Below, in pieces: positions 39,917 to 49,188 of a stretch of 64,000 nt of DNA. The stretch's first letter is position 1. The number at the start of each line of letters is the position of its first letter. The position numbers were made by a program, and so were the translations under genes. The notes below the pieces were generated by a model. It saw only the letters and a program-made list of their open reading frames with translations. It was not told where the DNA came from and made no database searches. Source of the stretch: Caulobacter ginsengisoli (GTDB lineage Bacteria > Pseudomonadota > Alphaproteobacteria > Caulobacterales > Caulobacteraceae); assembly GCF_030814835.1 (NCBI RefSeq), contig NZ_JAUSVS010000010.1, positions 62,001 through 126,000 of the forward strand. The letters run 5' to 3'.

Positions 39917-40291
39917 ATGGCGGCAGTCAGCTACATCACGGTCGGCACCAACGATCTGGAACGGGCCAAGACCTTCTACGACGCCCTGCTGGGCTCGATC
40001 GGCATGCGCGGCGTGCACGAGCCGGCCCAGGGCGGGCGGCTCTATGCCGGCCGGGGAACCGGGATGTTCGGGGTGCTCAACCCCCATGACGGCGGCAAGG
40101 CCAATGTCGGCAACGGGGTGATGGGCGGTTTCAGCTTCGACACGCCCGAAGAGGTCGCCGCCTTCCACGCCAAGGCGCTGGAACTGGGCGGAACCGACGA
40201 GGGCGCGCCGGGGCCGCGCGGGGCGACGGCCTATTTCGCCTATTTCCGCGACCCGGATGGCAACAAGCTGTGTGGATACAGGCTGGGCTAG
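39917..40291 (+). CDS. VOC-superfamily (glyoxalase/bleomycin resistance-like) protein
   Basis: A 124-residue protein from MAAVSYITVGTNDLERAKTF, six bases after GGGAGG. VGTNDLERAKTFYDALLGSIG is the first VOC module and AYFRDPDGNKLCGY the end of the second, with the usual metal-binding Glu-like position replaced by Cys/Tyr surroundings. Metal use and substrate are unclear. The stop shares a CTAG with xerC in the opposite direction. Confidence 0.85.
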   Translation: MAAVSYITVGTNDLERAKTFYDALLGSIGMRGVHEPAQGGRLYAGRGTGMFGVLNPHDGGKANVGNGVMGGFSFDTPEEVAAFHAKALELGGTDEGAPGPRGATAYFAYFRDPDGNKLCGYRLG

Positions 40292-41205
40292 GCCCGCGGG
40301 TGGGCCTTGGCATAGGCCCCCATCAGCGCCGCCGCGTCGACCTGGGTATAGCGCTGGGTGGTCGACAGCGAGGCGTGGCCCAGCAGTTCCTGGATCGAGC
40401 GCAGGTCGGCGCCGGCCCCCAGCAGGTGGGTGGCGAAGCTGTGGCGCAGGGCGTGGGGGGTGGCGCGGTCGGAGAGGCCCAGGCGCCCGCGCAGGAGCTG
40501 AACGGTGGCCTGGACGTGGCGGGGGCTTAAGGGGCCGCCGCGTCTGGCGCGGAAGAGGGGCTCGTCGGGGTCCAGGCCAATGAAGGGCAGGGCCTTGAGA
40601 TAGGCGTCGACCGCCGCTCGCACCACGGGCAGGGCCGGGACCAGGCGGGTCTTGCCGCCCTTGCCGGTGATCCGCAAGGTGTCGGCCAGCGGGGCGTCGG
40701 CGCGGCGCAGGCTGAGGGCTTCCGAGATCCGCAGGCCGCAGCCCCAGAGCAGGGTCAGCACTGCTTCGTCGCGGGCGCGTTCCCAGGGGGCCAGGTCGTC
40801 ATCGGTCCCGGCCTCTTCCAGCATGCCGCGCGCCTGGTCCTCGCTGACCGGGCGAGGGGCGCCGGGGCGGACCTTGGGGCCGCGCACCAGGGTCAGGGCG
40901 GGGCAGGGTGTGCCCAGGCGTCGGTCGAGAAAACCGTGGAAACCGCGCACCGCCGACAGGGCCTGGCTGAGCGAGCGGGCCGACAGCGGGTGATCGCCTG
41001 AGCGGCGCCAGGCCAGGTAGGCGCGGATGTCGCCGGCGGTCAGGGTCCCATAGTCGGCCAGCGTGAGGGATTCGCCGCGATGACGGTCGAGGAAGGCGAG
41101 ATAGGGGCCGACGGCGCCGGCATAGGCCTCGACCGTGCGGGGCGAGGCCCGGCGCTCATGCGTCAGGTGTTGCAGCCAGGCTTCCATGGCCTGGCGCGGA
41201 GTCAC
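40288..41205 (-). CDS. xerC: Tyrosine recombinase XerC
   Basis: A 305-residue enzyme with GTG start overlapping the DUF484 stop (GTGA). The N-terminal SAM-like domain (LTHERRASPRTVEAYAGAV) binds DNA. The catalytic R-H-R-H-Y set is seen: CGLRISEALSLR, TPHALRHSFATHLLGAG, LGHASLSTTQRYTQV. With XerD it resolves chromosome dimers at dif. The neighbourhood DUF484 / transaldolase / priA is a conserved backbone arrangement. Confidence 0.93.
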   Translation of the reverse strand: MTPRQAMEAWLQHLTHERRASPRTVEAYAGAVGPYLAFLDRHRGESLTLADYGTLTAGDIRAYLAWRRSGDHPLSARSLSQALSAVRGFHGFLDRRLGTPCPALTLVRGPKVRPGAPRPVSEDQARGMLEEAGTDDDLAPWERARDEAVLTLLWGCGLRISEALSLRRADAPLADTLRITGKGGKTRLVPALPVVRAAVDAYLKALPFIGLDPDEPLFRARRGGPLSPRHVQATVQLLRGRLGLSDRATPHALRHSFATHLLGAGADLRSIQELLGHASLSTTQRYTQVDAAALMGAYAKAHPRA

Positions 41206-41882
41206 AGGACTGGCCAGCGTTCGGCCGTGCGCTCGAACACCCGGGCCAGGAAGGCCACAAGCTCCGAGCCCATGTCCGAGGTGAAGCCCTGGGCATCGGG
41301 CGAGCCGAAGGCCAGGATGCCCTGGCGGCTGGGGGACCAGAGGCCCAGGCGGACCAGGGCCATGGACTTGACCGAGCCGGCCCGCTCGCCGAACAGCGGC
41401 AGGGCGGGAGCGTGGAAGCCCATGCGGGCGACCTTCTGCGGGCCCAGGACCAGATCGACCTGGCCCTCGGCCAGGGCGACCCAGCCGGCGGGAATGCGGG
41501 CGGGGCCCTCCAGGGCGACCGAGGCGCCGGCCAGGCCAAGCCTGAGCGTGGCCAGTTCGTCGACGCGTCTTGCCAGATCGGAATGGTTCCTGGCTTCCAG
41601 GAGGTCGATGACCGCCGCATGCGTCTGGGCCTGGGCGGCGAAGTTGGCTTTCGCGAGCGCCTCGAGCTGCTTGCGCACCCCCGATTCGCGCCTGTGGGCG
41701 GCGCTGACCTTGGCGATGGCGGCCGGGCCGAAATCGACGAGATTGGCGGCGTCGAGCCTCAGGCCCAGCTCGGACAGCAGGGCTTCGTCCTGGCGCAACG
41801 TCTCGGGATGAGCCCGCAGGAAGTCGCGGATGTCGCGGATGGCCTCGTCGCGCTCGATCCGAGCCTTGGCCGCATCCGACAT
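41202..41882 (-). CDS. DUF484-family protein
   Basis: A 226-residue protein with a GAF-like C-terminal domain (FGERAGSVKSMALVRLGLW, ILAFGSPDAQGF). An N-terminal helical segment (IRDFLRAHPETLRQDEALLSELGL) matches DUF484. The family is repeatedly encoded next to xerC, but function is not established. It begins 13 bases before the transaldolase-like gene's stop side and overlaps xerC by four bases. Confidence 0.85.
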   Translation of the reverse strand: MSDAAKARIERDEAIRDIRDFLRAHPETLRQDEALLSELGLRLDAANLVDFGPAAIAKVSAAHRRESGVRKQLEALAKANFAAQAQTHAAVIDLLEARNHSDLARRVDELATLRLGLAGASVALEGPARIPAGWVALAEGQVDLVLGPQKVARMGFHAPALPLFGERAGSVKSMALVRLGLWSPSRQGILAFGSPDAQGFTSDMGSELVAFLARVFERTAERWPVL

Positions 41883-41894
41883 GGTGAGTCCCTC

Positions 41895-42548
41895 CTAGAG
41901 GATGGACTGACCCGTCTTGGCCCAGTCCGCCATGAACTGTTCAAGACCCTTGTCGGTTAACGGGTGCTTGAAGAGGGCGTCGAAAGTCGCCGGCGGGATG
42001 GTGGCGCAGTCGGCGCCCAGCAGGGCCGCCTGGGTGACGTGTTGCGCGGTGCGGATCGAGGCGGCGAGGATTTCGGTGTCGAAATCGTAGTTGTCGTAGA
42101 TGGTGCGGATCTCCTGGATCAGCCCCATGCCGTCGGCCCCGTGGTCGTCCAGCCGGCCCAGGAAGGGCGAGATGTAGGTGGCGCCGGCCTTGGCGGCCAG
42201 CAGGGCCTGGGCGGCCGAGAAGCAGAGGGTGACGTTGGTCTGGATGCCTTCGCGGGCGAATTCGGCCGTGGCGATCAGGCCTTCCTTGGTCAGCGGCACC
42301 TTGACCACCACATTGGTGGCGACCGCGGCGAGCTTGCGGCCCTCCTCCAGCATGGTCGGGGCGTCCATGGCGGCGACCTCGGCGCTCACCGGGCCCTCGA
42401 CGAGACCGCAAATCTCGGCGATGACCTCCAGCATGGGACGTCCCGACTTGGCGATCAGCGTAGGATTGGTGGTCACGCCGTCCACCAGACCGGTTTTCGC
42501 CAGCTCGGCGAGGACGGCGGTGTCGGTGGTGTCGAGGAAGAGCTGCAT
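41895..42548 (-). CDS. fsa: Transaldolase / fructose-6-phosphate aldolase
   Basis: A 217-residue enzyme of the short transaldolase group. [13 protein letters not shown] opens the barrel, [13 protein letters not shown] carries the TNPT motif, [12 protein letters not shown] holds the Schiff-base Lys (about 83), and [12 protein letters not shown] is the phosphate-site block. Length and motifs fit fructose-6-phosphate aldolase (FSA) or TalC; activity as transaldolase is possible. First gene of the fsa-DUF484-xerC leftward set. Confidence 0.85.
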   Translation of the reverse strand: MQLFLDTTDTAVLAELAKTGLVDGVTTNPTLIAKSGRPMLEVIAEICGLVEGPVSAEVAAMDAPTMLEEGRKLAAVATNVVVKVPLTKEGLIATAEFAREGIQTNVTLCFSAAQALLAAKAGATYISPFLGRLDDHGADGMGLIQEIRTIYDNYDFDTEILAASIRTAQHVTQAALLGADCATIPPATFDALFKHPLTDKGLEQFMADWAKTGQSIL

Positions 42549-42639
42549 CGGTCGGGCCTTTGGGGTTGGGCTGGGGGTTTTAGCGGTTCGGAGAAGCGGG
42601 AGCCACCTTCTTGGCGAATCAGCGACAGCCGCACCGGAA

Positions 42640-42792
42640 CCCTTCCTCCTCGATGGAGGAAGGGCAGGGTTGGTGGTGAGGGCTCGGGACATGGGCGAAA
42701 AGTGGGGGGTGGCGTGGTCGCCTCCCCGCATTCTTCCGGAAGCGCACTGCCACCACCACCATCCCCGCCCTTCCTCCATCGAGGAGGAAGGG
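42640..42792. repeat. Pair of palindromic repeats in inverted orientation
   Basis: CCCTTCCTCCTCGATGGAGG (and the six following bases) at 42640-42665 is inverted perfectly over 26 bp at 42767-42792. Each arm is itself a CCTCCTCGATGGAGG-type palindrome. The 101 bases between hold no gene. The pair lies between the fsa and priA starts. Confidence 0.6.
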
Positions 42793-42809
42793 AGAAGCAA
42801 GGGGCAGCC

Positions 42810-44969
42810 ATGCCCCGCATAGCCGCCGTCCTCATCCCCATGCCGCTCCCCGAACCGTTCGACTATGCCGAGCCGGAGGGCATGGGCCTGGAGGTCGGCG
42901 ACCAGGTGGCCGTGCCGCTGGGGCCCCGGGTGATGCGGGGCGTGGTGGTCTCGGTGCGAGACGGCGCGGGGCATAACCGGCCGCTCAAGCCGGTGATCGA
43001 GAAGCTGGCCGATCCGCCCCTGCCGGCCAGCACCCTGGCCTTCGTGCAGTGGGCGGCGCGCTATGCGGTCGACGCCCCGGCCTGGCCGCTGGCCATGGCG
43101 CTGCGGGGGCTAAGGGCGCCCAAGCCCAAGCCTGAGAAGCAGCTGGTCCTGACCGGAACCCAGCCGGCCCGGATGACGCCCGCCCGCCAGCGGGTGCTGG
43201 ACGCGGCCCAGGATCATCTGGCCCCGCCGGCCCTGGCTGCCGCGGCCGGTGTCTCGGCCGGGGTGATCAAGGGACTGGTCGAGGAAGGGGTGCTGGAACT
43301 GCGGTTGGTCGAGACGCCCGCGGCCTTCGACCCGCCCGACCTTGGCCTGCCCGGCGCGACATTGAACCCCAGCCAGCGGGCCGCCGCCGACGCCCTCACC
43401 GGGATGATCGCAGAGGGCGGCTTCCAGGCCGCCCTGCTCGACGGGGTGACCGGGTCGGGCAAGACCGAGGTCTATCTGGAGGCCGTCGCCGCCGTTCTGG
43501 CCGCTGACCCCGACGCCCAGGTGCTGGTGCTGCTGCCCGAGATCGCCCTGACCCAGGCGGTATTGGCCCGCTTTGAGCAGCGGTTCGGGGTCGCCCCGGC
43601 CGAGTGGCACAGCGCCGTGCCCCCGCCCCGCCGCCGGCGGACCTGGGAAGCGGTGCAGGCGAACCGCTGCCGGATCGTGGTCGGGGCGCGGTCGGCGCTG
43701 TTCCTGCCCTTCGCGCATCTGAAGCTGATCGTGGTCGACGAGGAGCACGACGCCTCCTTCAAGCAGGAGGAGGGCTTCATCTACCAGGCCCGCGACCTGG
43801 CGGTGGCCCGGGCCCATCTGGAGAAGGCGGCCATTATCCTGGCCTCGGCGACGCCCTCGCTGGAGAGCCTGTGGAACGCCCAGCAGGGCCGCTATCGCTG
43901 GCTGAAGCTGAACCAGCGGCACGGCGTGGCCCAGATGCCGGACGTGTCGCTGATCGACCTGCGCGAGACCCCGCCCGAGACCGGCCGCTGGCTGTCGGCG
44001 CCGCTGGTCCACGCCATGATCGAGACCCTGGAGCGCGGCGAGCAGGTGCTGCTGTTCCTCAACCGCCGGGGCTATGCGCCGCTGGTGCTGTGCCGGGCCT
44101 GCGGCGAGCGGATGACCGCGCCGGACACCGACAGCTGGCTGGTCGAGCACCGCTATACCGGCCGGCTGGTCTGCCACCTGACCGGCTTTTCCATGCCCAA
44201 GCCCGACCGCTGCCCCCATTGCGGGGCGCAGGACAGCCTGGTCGCCGTGGGACCGGGCGTGGAGCGGGTGGAGGAAGAGGCGCGCAGCCTTTTCCCCGAC
44301 GCCCGCATCGCCGTCTTCAGCTCCGACACCGTCGAGAGCGCCGAGGCGGCGCGTGAGCTGGTCGGGGCGATGGAGGATGGGCGGATCGACATCCTGGTGG
44401 CCACCCAGGCGGCGGCCAAGGGCCACAACTTCCCGAACCTGACCCTGGTGGGGGTGGTGGACGCGGACCTCGGCCTGCGCGGCGGGGATTTGCGGGCCGG
44501 AGAGCGGACCTTCCAGCTGCTGGCCCAGGCCTCGGGCCGGGCGGGGCGCAAGGAACGGCCGGGCCGGGCCATGCTGCAGACCTATGCCCCGGACCACCCG
44601 GTCATGCAGGCCCTGGCGGCCCAGGACCGCGACGCCTTCATCGAGGCCGAGATGACGGCGCGGGAGCTGTCGGGGTTGCCGCCGTTCGGGAGGCTGGCGG
44701 CGGTGATCGCCTCGGGAACCGATCCGGTGGTGCTGGAGGACTATGTGCGGGCCCTGGCGGCGGCGGTTCCCAATGCCGAGGGAGTTGAGGTGTTCGGCCC
44801 GGCCGATGCGCCTCTGGCGTTGGTGCGGGGGCGGCGTAGGAAGCGGCTGCTGGTGCGGGCCGACCGGTCGGTGGACCTGCAGGCGTTTTTGTCGGCCTGG
44901 CGGGCGCGGGTGAAGGTCCCGAGTTCGGTGCGGGCGGTGTTTGACGTGGATCCCTACAGCTTCCTCTAG
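42810..44969 (+). CDS. priA: Primosomal protein N' (PriA helicase)
   Basis: A 719-residue replication-restart helicase. The N-terminal DNA-binding region begins at [32 protein letters not shown] near residue 213 is Walker [16 protein letters not shown] near 310 the DEEH box, and [19 protein letters not shown] the helicase motif plus first zinc ligands. The zinc module is unusual: C-x-x-C (CRAC) and CPHC remain, but the second CPxC is MTAPDTD and the third CHxC reads CHLTG. The helicase core is complete. It restarts stalled forks. Confidence 0.95.
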   Translation: MPRIAAVLIPMPLPEPFDYAEPEGMGLEVGDQVAVPLGPRVMRGVVVSVRDGAGHNRPLKPVIEKLADPPLPASTLAFVQWAARYAVDAPAWPLAMALRGLRAPKPKPEKQLVLTGTQPARMTPARQRVLDAAQDHLAPPALAAAAGVSAGVIKGLVEEGVLELRLVETPAAFDPPDLGLPGATLNPSQRAAADALTGMIAEGGFQAALLDGVTGSGKTEVYLEAVAAVLAADPDAQVLVLLPEIALTQAVLARFEQRFGVAPAEWHSAVPPPRRRRTWEAVQANRCRIVVGARSALFLPFAHLKLIVVDEEHDASFKQEEGFIYQARDLAVARAHLEKAAIILASATPSLESLWNAQQGRYRWLKLNQRHGVAQMPDVSLIDLRETPPETGRWLSAPLVHAMIETLERGEQVLLFLNRRGYAPLVLCRACGERMTAPDTDSWLVEHRYTGRLVCHLTGFSMPKPDRCPHCGAQDSLVAVGPGVERVEEEARSLFPDARIAVFSSDTVESAEAARELVGAMEDGRIDILVATQAAAKGHNFPNLTLVGVVDADLGLRGGDLRAGERTFQLLAQASGRAGRKERPGRAMLQTYAPDHPVMQALAAQDRDAFIEAEMTARELSGLPPFGRLAAVIASGTDPVVLEDYVRALAAAVPNAEGVEVFGPADAPLALVRGRRRKRLLVRADRSVDLQAFLSAWRARVKVPSSVRAVFDVDPYSFL

Positions 44970-45017
44970 CGCTTCCCATCCAAGAGCGCATGGAGAACGG
45001 GCCGAGAGGTTCTCCGC

Positions 45018-45199
45018 AAATCCTCCCCCGGAGGGGGAGGGGGACCGCCCGGAGGGTGGTGGAGGGGGTTGCCGCCGCCGACCACGCCCGAAAGCAAGTC
45101 CTCAGCCGATCCGCCGCATTCTCTCCTGACGCTCAGCGGCAGCGTAAACCCCCTCCACCATGCTCCGCATGGTCCCCCTCCCCCTCCGGGGGAGGATTT
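45018..45199. repeat. Inverted repeat pair, perfect 29-bp arms
   Basis: The arms 45018-45046 and 45171-45199 (AAATCCTCCCCCGGAGGGGG continuing nine more bases, and its complement) are perfect over 29 bp. Each arm contains a CCTCCCCCGGAGGGGGAGG-like near palindrome. The 124 bases between carry no gene. It sits between priA and terC, which converge. Confidence 0.6.
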
Positions 45200-45258
45200 T
45201 CGCGGACCGGCTCATCGAAATTCCAGGCGCGATAGCCTCCCATCGAGGGGGAAGGCTT

Positions 45259-46056
45259 CTACAGCTCCGTCGGATCCTGCGCCGCCTTCGCCCGCCTTGC
45301 CCTCGCCAACATGTTCAGCCCTTCCACCCCGCCTGAAAACGCCATCGCCGCGTAGATGTAGCCCTTGGGGACATGCACGCCGAAACCGTCGGCGATCAGC
45401 ACCGCGCCGATCATCAGCAGGAACCCCAGGGCCAGCATGACCACGGTCGGGTTGGCGTTGATGAAGTTCGACAGCGGGTCGGCGGCGATCAGCATCATGA
45501 TCACCGCCAGGATCACCGCGGTGATCATGATCGGCAGGTCGTCGGTCATGCCCACGGCCGTGAGGATCGAGTCGATCGAGAAGACGATGTCCAGCATGAG
45601 GATCTGGACGATGGCCGCGCCGAAGTTCTGGACCACCGCCTTGGTGAACCCCGGGTCGCCCTCCTGCGGCGCGGGGTCGACGGCATGGTGGATTTCCCGC
45701 GTGGCCTTCCAGAGCAGGAAGAGGCCGCCGGCGATGAGGATCAGGTCGCGCCAGGAAAAGGCGGTCTCGAAGGTCGGGTGGCCGCCGTCATGGGTCGGTC
45801 CGGTCAGGCCCAGATCGAACACCGGCTTGGTCAGGGCGGTCAGCCAGACCAGGGTCGAGAGCAGGACGATCCGCATGACCAGGGCCAGGGAGATACCGAT
45901 CCGCCGGGCCTTGGTGCGCTGATGCTCGGGCAGCTTGTTGGAGAGGATGGCCACGAAGACCAGGTTGTCGATCCCCAGCACCACCTCCAGGACCACCAGG
46001 GTGACCAGGGCGAGCCAGGCGGCGGGATCGGCGACCAGATGCAACAGACTGTCCAT
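45259..46056 (-). CDS. TerC-family integral membrane protein
   Basis: A 265-residue protein with about seven to nine helices. [19 protein letters not shown] contains the conserved Glu and Asn-Asp of the first helix, and [22 protein letters not shown] the second conserved DxxFSxDS motif. The family is linked to metal efflux or stress (tellurite resistance TerC, Alx). I start at the ATG at 46056 with AGGA upstream; the TTG at 46059 is one codon earlier. Confidence 0.9.
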   Translation of the reverse strand: MDSLLHLVADPAAWLALVTLVVLEVVLGIDNLVFVAILSNKLPEHQRTKARRIGISLALVMRIVLLSTLVWLTALTKPVFDLGLTGPTHDGGHPTFETAFSWRDLILIAGGLFLLWKATREIHHAVDPAPQEGDPGFTKAVVQNFGAAIVQILMLDIVFSIDSILTAVGMTDDLPIMITAVILAVIMMLIAADPLSNFINANPTVVMLALGFLLMIGAVLIADGFGVHVPKGYIYAAMAFSGGVEGLNMLARARRAKAAQDPTEL

Positions 46057-46196
46057 CAATTCCTGCGAGGCTCCTTTGACGCATGACCCCTCTATCTAGG
46101 GGATCGGGCGAACGGTTGAAGCCTTCTCGCAAATTTCGCGTGGCGCGCGATTTGCTGGGGTCCGGCGGAACTGGCCGAAAATGAAACGGGGCCGCC

Positions 46197-47288
46197 ATGC
46201 CTGACGCCGCCAATATCCGTCCGCTGACCTCGCTGCGCTTCTTCGCGGCGCTGTGGGTGGTGCTGTTCACCTACTGGGAAAACCTGGCCACGACGGCCAC
46301 GCCGGCCTTCGTCACCCGGGGCGGGCTGGGGGTCGAGCTGTTCTTCGTGCTGTCGGGTTTCATTCTGAGCCATGTCTATCTGACCAGCTTCGGCGAGGGC
46401 CGTTTCCGCTATGGATCGTTCCTGTGGAACCGGCTGGCGCGGGTCTATCCGCTGCACATCGTCACCCTGTTCGGGCTGATCGCCCTGGCCGTGGCGGCGA
46501 CGGCGGCCGGTATCGCGGTCGACGACAACCTGCTGTCCTGGCGCTCGCTGCCCGCCAACCTGCTCATGCTGCAGGCCTGGGGCCTGGCCCCCGACGCGGC
46601 CTTCAACCATCCGGCCTGGTCGATCTCGGCCGAGTGGTTCGCCTATGTCACCTTCCCGGCCTTCGCCTGGGCCTTCTGGCGGCTGCGCCACAGGCCGTGG
46701 CTGGCCCTGGGCCTGACGCTGGCCTTCCTGGCCGTCCTTTATCCGCTGTTCCAGGCCCTGGCCGGGTTTCCGCTGACCGAGGCGACGATTCGTTGGGGCG
46801 CGCTGCGCATCGTGCCCTGCTTCGCCCTGGGCTGCGCGATGTTCACATTATGGCGAGCCGGCGCGGTCCGCAGCGCCCGTTCGGCCGCCCTGGGCGCCGC
46901 TTTGATGGGCGCCGGATTGCTGATCGGCGCCTCTTTTGGAGCGCCCGGACCCCTGATGGTGGCCGGTTTTGGCGGGCTGATCCTCTTCCTGGCGGGCCTG
47001 GCCCAGCACGGTTCGACTTTCGGATCGCAGCCGGTCTTCGTGTATCTGGGTGAGATCAGCTACTCGACCTACATGATCTGCGTGCCCTGGAAGATTCTAT
47101 TCGTTAATCTCGCTGCCCGACTGTTGAATCTCGAAGGGGATAGACTGCCACTGCCCGTGTGGCTGATCTTCCTCGCAGCTATCGTTCCACTGTCGGCGCT
47201 GTCGTATCATCTGGTCGAGAAGCCGGCCCGGGAGCGTATGAAACTCATTGCCGGGGCCTGGAAGACGCGACAGTCGGTCGCCGTCTGA
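46197..47288 (+). CDS. Acyltransferase-3-family membrane acyltransferase
   Basis: A 363-residue protein with about ten hydrophobic helices. IRPLTSLRFFAALWVVLFTYW opens the family. GVELFFVLSGFILSHVY is typical of OafA/YrhL. A RLARVYPLHIVTLFGL block with the Arg and His required for acyl transfer is present. Such enzymes O-acylate surface polysaccharides or lipids. No adjacent polysaccharide gene is present to identify the substrate. Confidence 0.9.
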   Translation: MPDAANIRPLTSLRFFAALWVVLFTYWENLATTATPAFVTRGGLGVELFFVLSGFILSHVYLTSFGEGRFRYGSFLWNRLARVYPLHIVTLFGLIALAVAATAAGIAVDDNLLSWRSLPANLLMLQAWGLAPDAAFNHPAWSISAEWFAYVTFPAFAWAFWRLRHRPWLALGLTLAFLAVLYPLFQALAGFPLTEATIRWGALRIVPCFALGCAMFTLWRAGAVRSARSAALGAALMGAGLLIGASFGAPGPLMVAGFGGLILFLAGLAQHGSTFGSQPVFVYLGEISYSTYMICVPWKILFVNLAARLLNLEGDRLPLPVWLIFLAAIVPLSALSYHLVEKPARERMKLIAGAWKTRQSVAV

Positions 47289-47363
47289 CGGCTTAAAGAG
47301 TCTTTTCATTCGGCCGTAGTAGGGGTATCCCCCTTGCGTCGGAAACAGGGGGAGCCCACCAGC

Positions 47364-48047
47364 ATGCGTCAACGGACCAGAACCCAGATCGGTTCCCTGG
47401 CCGCCGCATTGGTGCTCAGTCTCATTCCCGCTGCCCAGGCCGCCGCCGGCGTCTATTGGCAGTGCGTGCCGTTCGCGCGCCTGATGTCCGGCATTCAGAT
47501 CTTCGGCGACGCCCGCACCTGGTGGGACCAGGCGACGGGCGTCTACGATAAGGGCTTCGCGCCCAAGGTCGGCTCGGTGCTCTGCTTCCGTCCCACCGAC
47601 CGCATGAAGCTGGGCCACGTGGCCGTGGTCAGCCGCATCGTCACCGACCGCGTCATCCAGATCACCCACGCCAACTGGTCGATGATCGGCGGCGCCCGGG
47701 GCCAGGTCGAGAAGGACGTCACCGTCATCGACGTCTCGCCGGGCGGCGACTGGAGCCAGGTCAAGGTCTGGTACGACCCGATCCGCGATCTGGGCACCAC
47801 CACCTACCCGACCTACGGCTTCATCTATCCGAACGCCCAGGCCCTGCAGATGGCCCAGCTCAACGCCCGCCTGGCCGTCACCCAGAACAACGCCTTCGCC
47901 GCCGTGCAGTCCGCCGCCAGCCAGGTGGTGCAGTCCGCCGCGCCGATGCAAATCCTGAACCAGGCGGCCGACACCACCGACGCCCTCGCCGCCCTGATCC
48001 AGGCGGCCACCGGCGGCGGCGACAAGTCGGACAAGTCGGACAAGTAG
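47364..48047 (+). CDS. CHAP-domain secreted protein
   Basis: A 227-residue protein from MRQRTRTQIGSL. It has an N-terminal signal peptide (SLAAALVLSLIPAAQAAAG). The CHAP domain shows the Cys in YWQCVPFARLMSGI and His in LGHVAVVSRI, followed by ITHANW. CHAP proteins are cysteine peptidases or amidases acting on peptidoglycan; activity is inferred. The C-terminal region is Ala/Gln-rich with a KSDKSDK tail. Export to the periplasm or beyond is likely. Confidence 0.85.
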   Translation: MRQRTRTQIGSLAAALVLSLIPAAQAAAGVYWQCVPFARLMSGIQIFGDARTWWDQATGVYDKGFAPKVGSVLCFRPTDRMKLGHVAVVSRIVTDRVIQITHANWSMIGGARGQVEKDVTVIDVSPGGDWSQVKVWYDPIRDLGTTTYPTYGFIYPNAQALQMAQLNARLAVTQNNAFAAVQSAASQVVQSAAPMQILNQAADTTDALAALIQAATGGGDKSDKSDK

Positions 48048-48114
48048 GATTCCTTCCAGCGATTGACGCCAACACGCCGCCGGGCCATGTCCGGCGGATG
48101 CGAGAGGCTGTTCC

Positions 48115-49074
48115 ATGCTGACCCTGCTGCGCCGCGGCCAGGCGCGGATCGAACCGGTCGAGGTCGGCCCCTCCTGGGCCATGCCGGCCGATACGGTCTG
48201 GCTGGACCTGGTCAATCCGACCCGCGACGAGGAGCTGGCCATCGAGGCGGCCACCAGCCTGCTGCTGCCCACCCAGCACGACATGCAGGAGATCGAGACC
48301 TCCTCACGCCTCTATCAGGATCATGGGGCCAGCTTCATGACCGCCGTGGTCCTGGCCCACGCCAGCGACAACCCCGTGCTGGCGCCGGTGACCTTCGTGC
48401 TGTTCAAGGGCCGGCTGATCACCATCCGCTACGACCGGCCCGGCGCCTTCGAGCTGTTCGCCGCCCAGCTGGGCCGCGAGCCCGAGGTCTGCCAGGACGG
48501 GACCGGCGTATTCCTGGGCCTGCTGGACGCCATCATCGACCGCGTCGCCGACATCCTGGAGGAGACCTCGGCCGAGGTGGAGCTGGTCTCGCAGGAGATC
48601 TTCCGCCGGCCCGGCAAGACCGAGGCCTTCTCGGCCCTGCTGACGCGCCTGGGCCGGGCCCAGTCGGTGGACGGCAAGACCCGCGCCTCGCTGATCAGCC
48701 TGACCCGCATCCTGGGCTACAGCGGCCTGGTCGACGCCTTCGAGGGCGACAAGGAGCAGCGCGGCCGGCTGCGCTCGCTGCAGCGGGACGTGCAGTCCCT
48801 GGCCGACCATGGCGGGCGGTTGTCGGGGGACATCACCTTCCTGCTCGACGCGGCGCTCGGCCTGATCAATGTCGAGCAGAACGCCATCATCAAGATCTTC
48901 TCGGTGGCCTCGGTGGTCTTCCTGCCGCCGACCCTGGTGGCCTCGATCTACGGCATGAACTTCAAACACATGCCCGAGCTGAACTGGATGGGCGGCTATC
49001 CGTTCGCCATCGGGCTGATGCTGGTCTCGATGCTGATCCCGCTGTGGTGGTTCAAGCGCAAGGGCTGGCTGTAG
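48115..49074 (+). CDS. corA: CorA-type magnesium/cobalt transporter
   Basis: A 319-residue protein. A cytosolic alpha/beta domain and long helix precede two C-terminal membrane helices. The IYGMNF motif is the conserved pore signature, followed by PFAIGLMLVSMLIPLWWF. The second helix is followed by a basic tail. Members transport Mg2+, Co2+ or Ni2+ down the electrochemical gradient. Conventional backbone gene. Confidence 0.92.
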   Translation: MLTLLRRGQARIEPVEVGPSWAMPADTVWLDLVNPTRDEELAIEAATSLLLPTQHDMQEIETSSRLYQDHGASFMTAVVLAHASDNPVLAPVTFVLFKGRLITIRYDRPGAFELFAAQLGREPEVCQDGTGVFLGLLDAIIDRVADILEETSAEVELVSQEIFRRPGKTEAFSALLTRLGRAQSVDGKTRASLISLTRILGYSGLVDAFEGDKEQRGRLRSLQRDVQSLADHGGRLSGDITFLLDAALGLINVEQNAIIKIFSVASVVFLPPTLVASIYGMNFKHMPELNWMGGYPFAIGLMLVSMLIPLWWFKRKGWL

Positions 49075-49188
49075 CCGCGAGGTTTCGGCGTTTACCGTGC
49101 CAAAAACAGCGGTTCCGGACCGATTCACCCCTTTGGTCTCTGGAAAAAGAACCGTTCTTTAAGGGGCAGGAGCCATCCTCTCCGCCCT

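Noticed and set aside
41964..42809. Extended N terminus for PriA
   Set aside because: The upstream in-frame part is antisense to the aldolase gene. PriA starts at the ATG at 42810.
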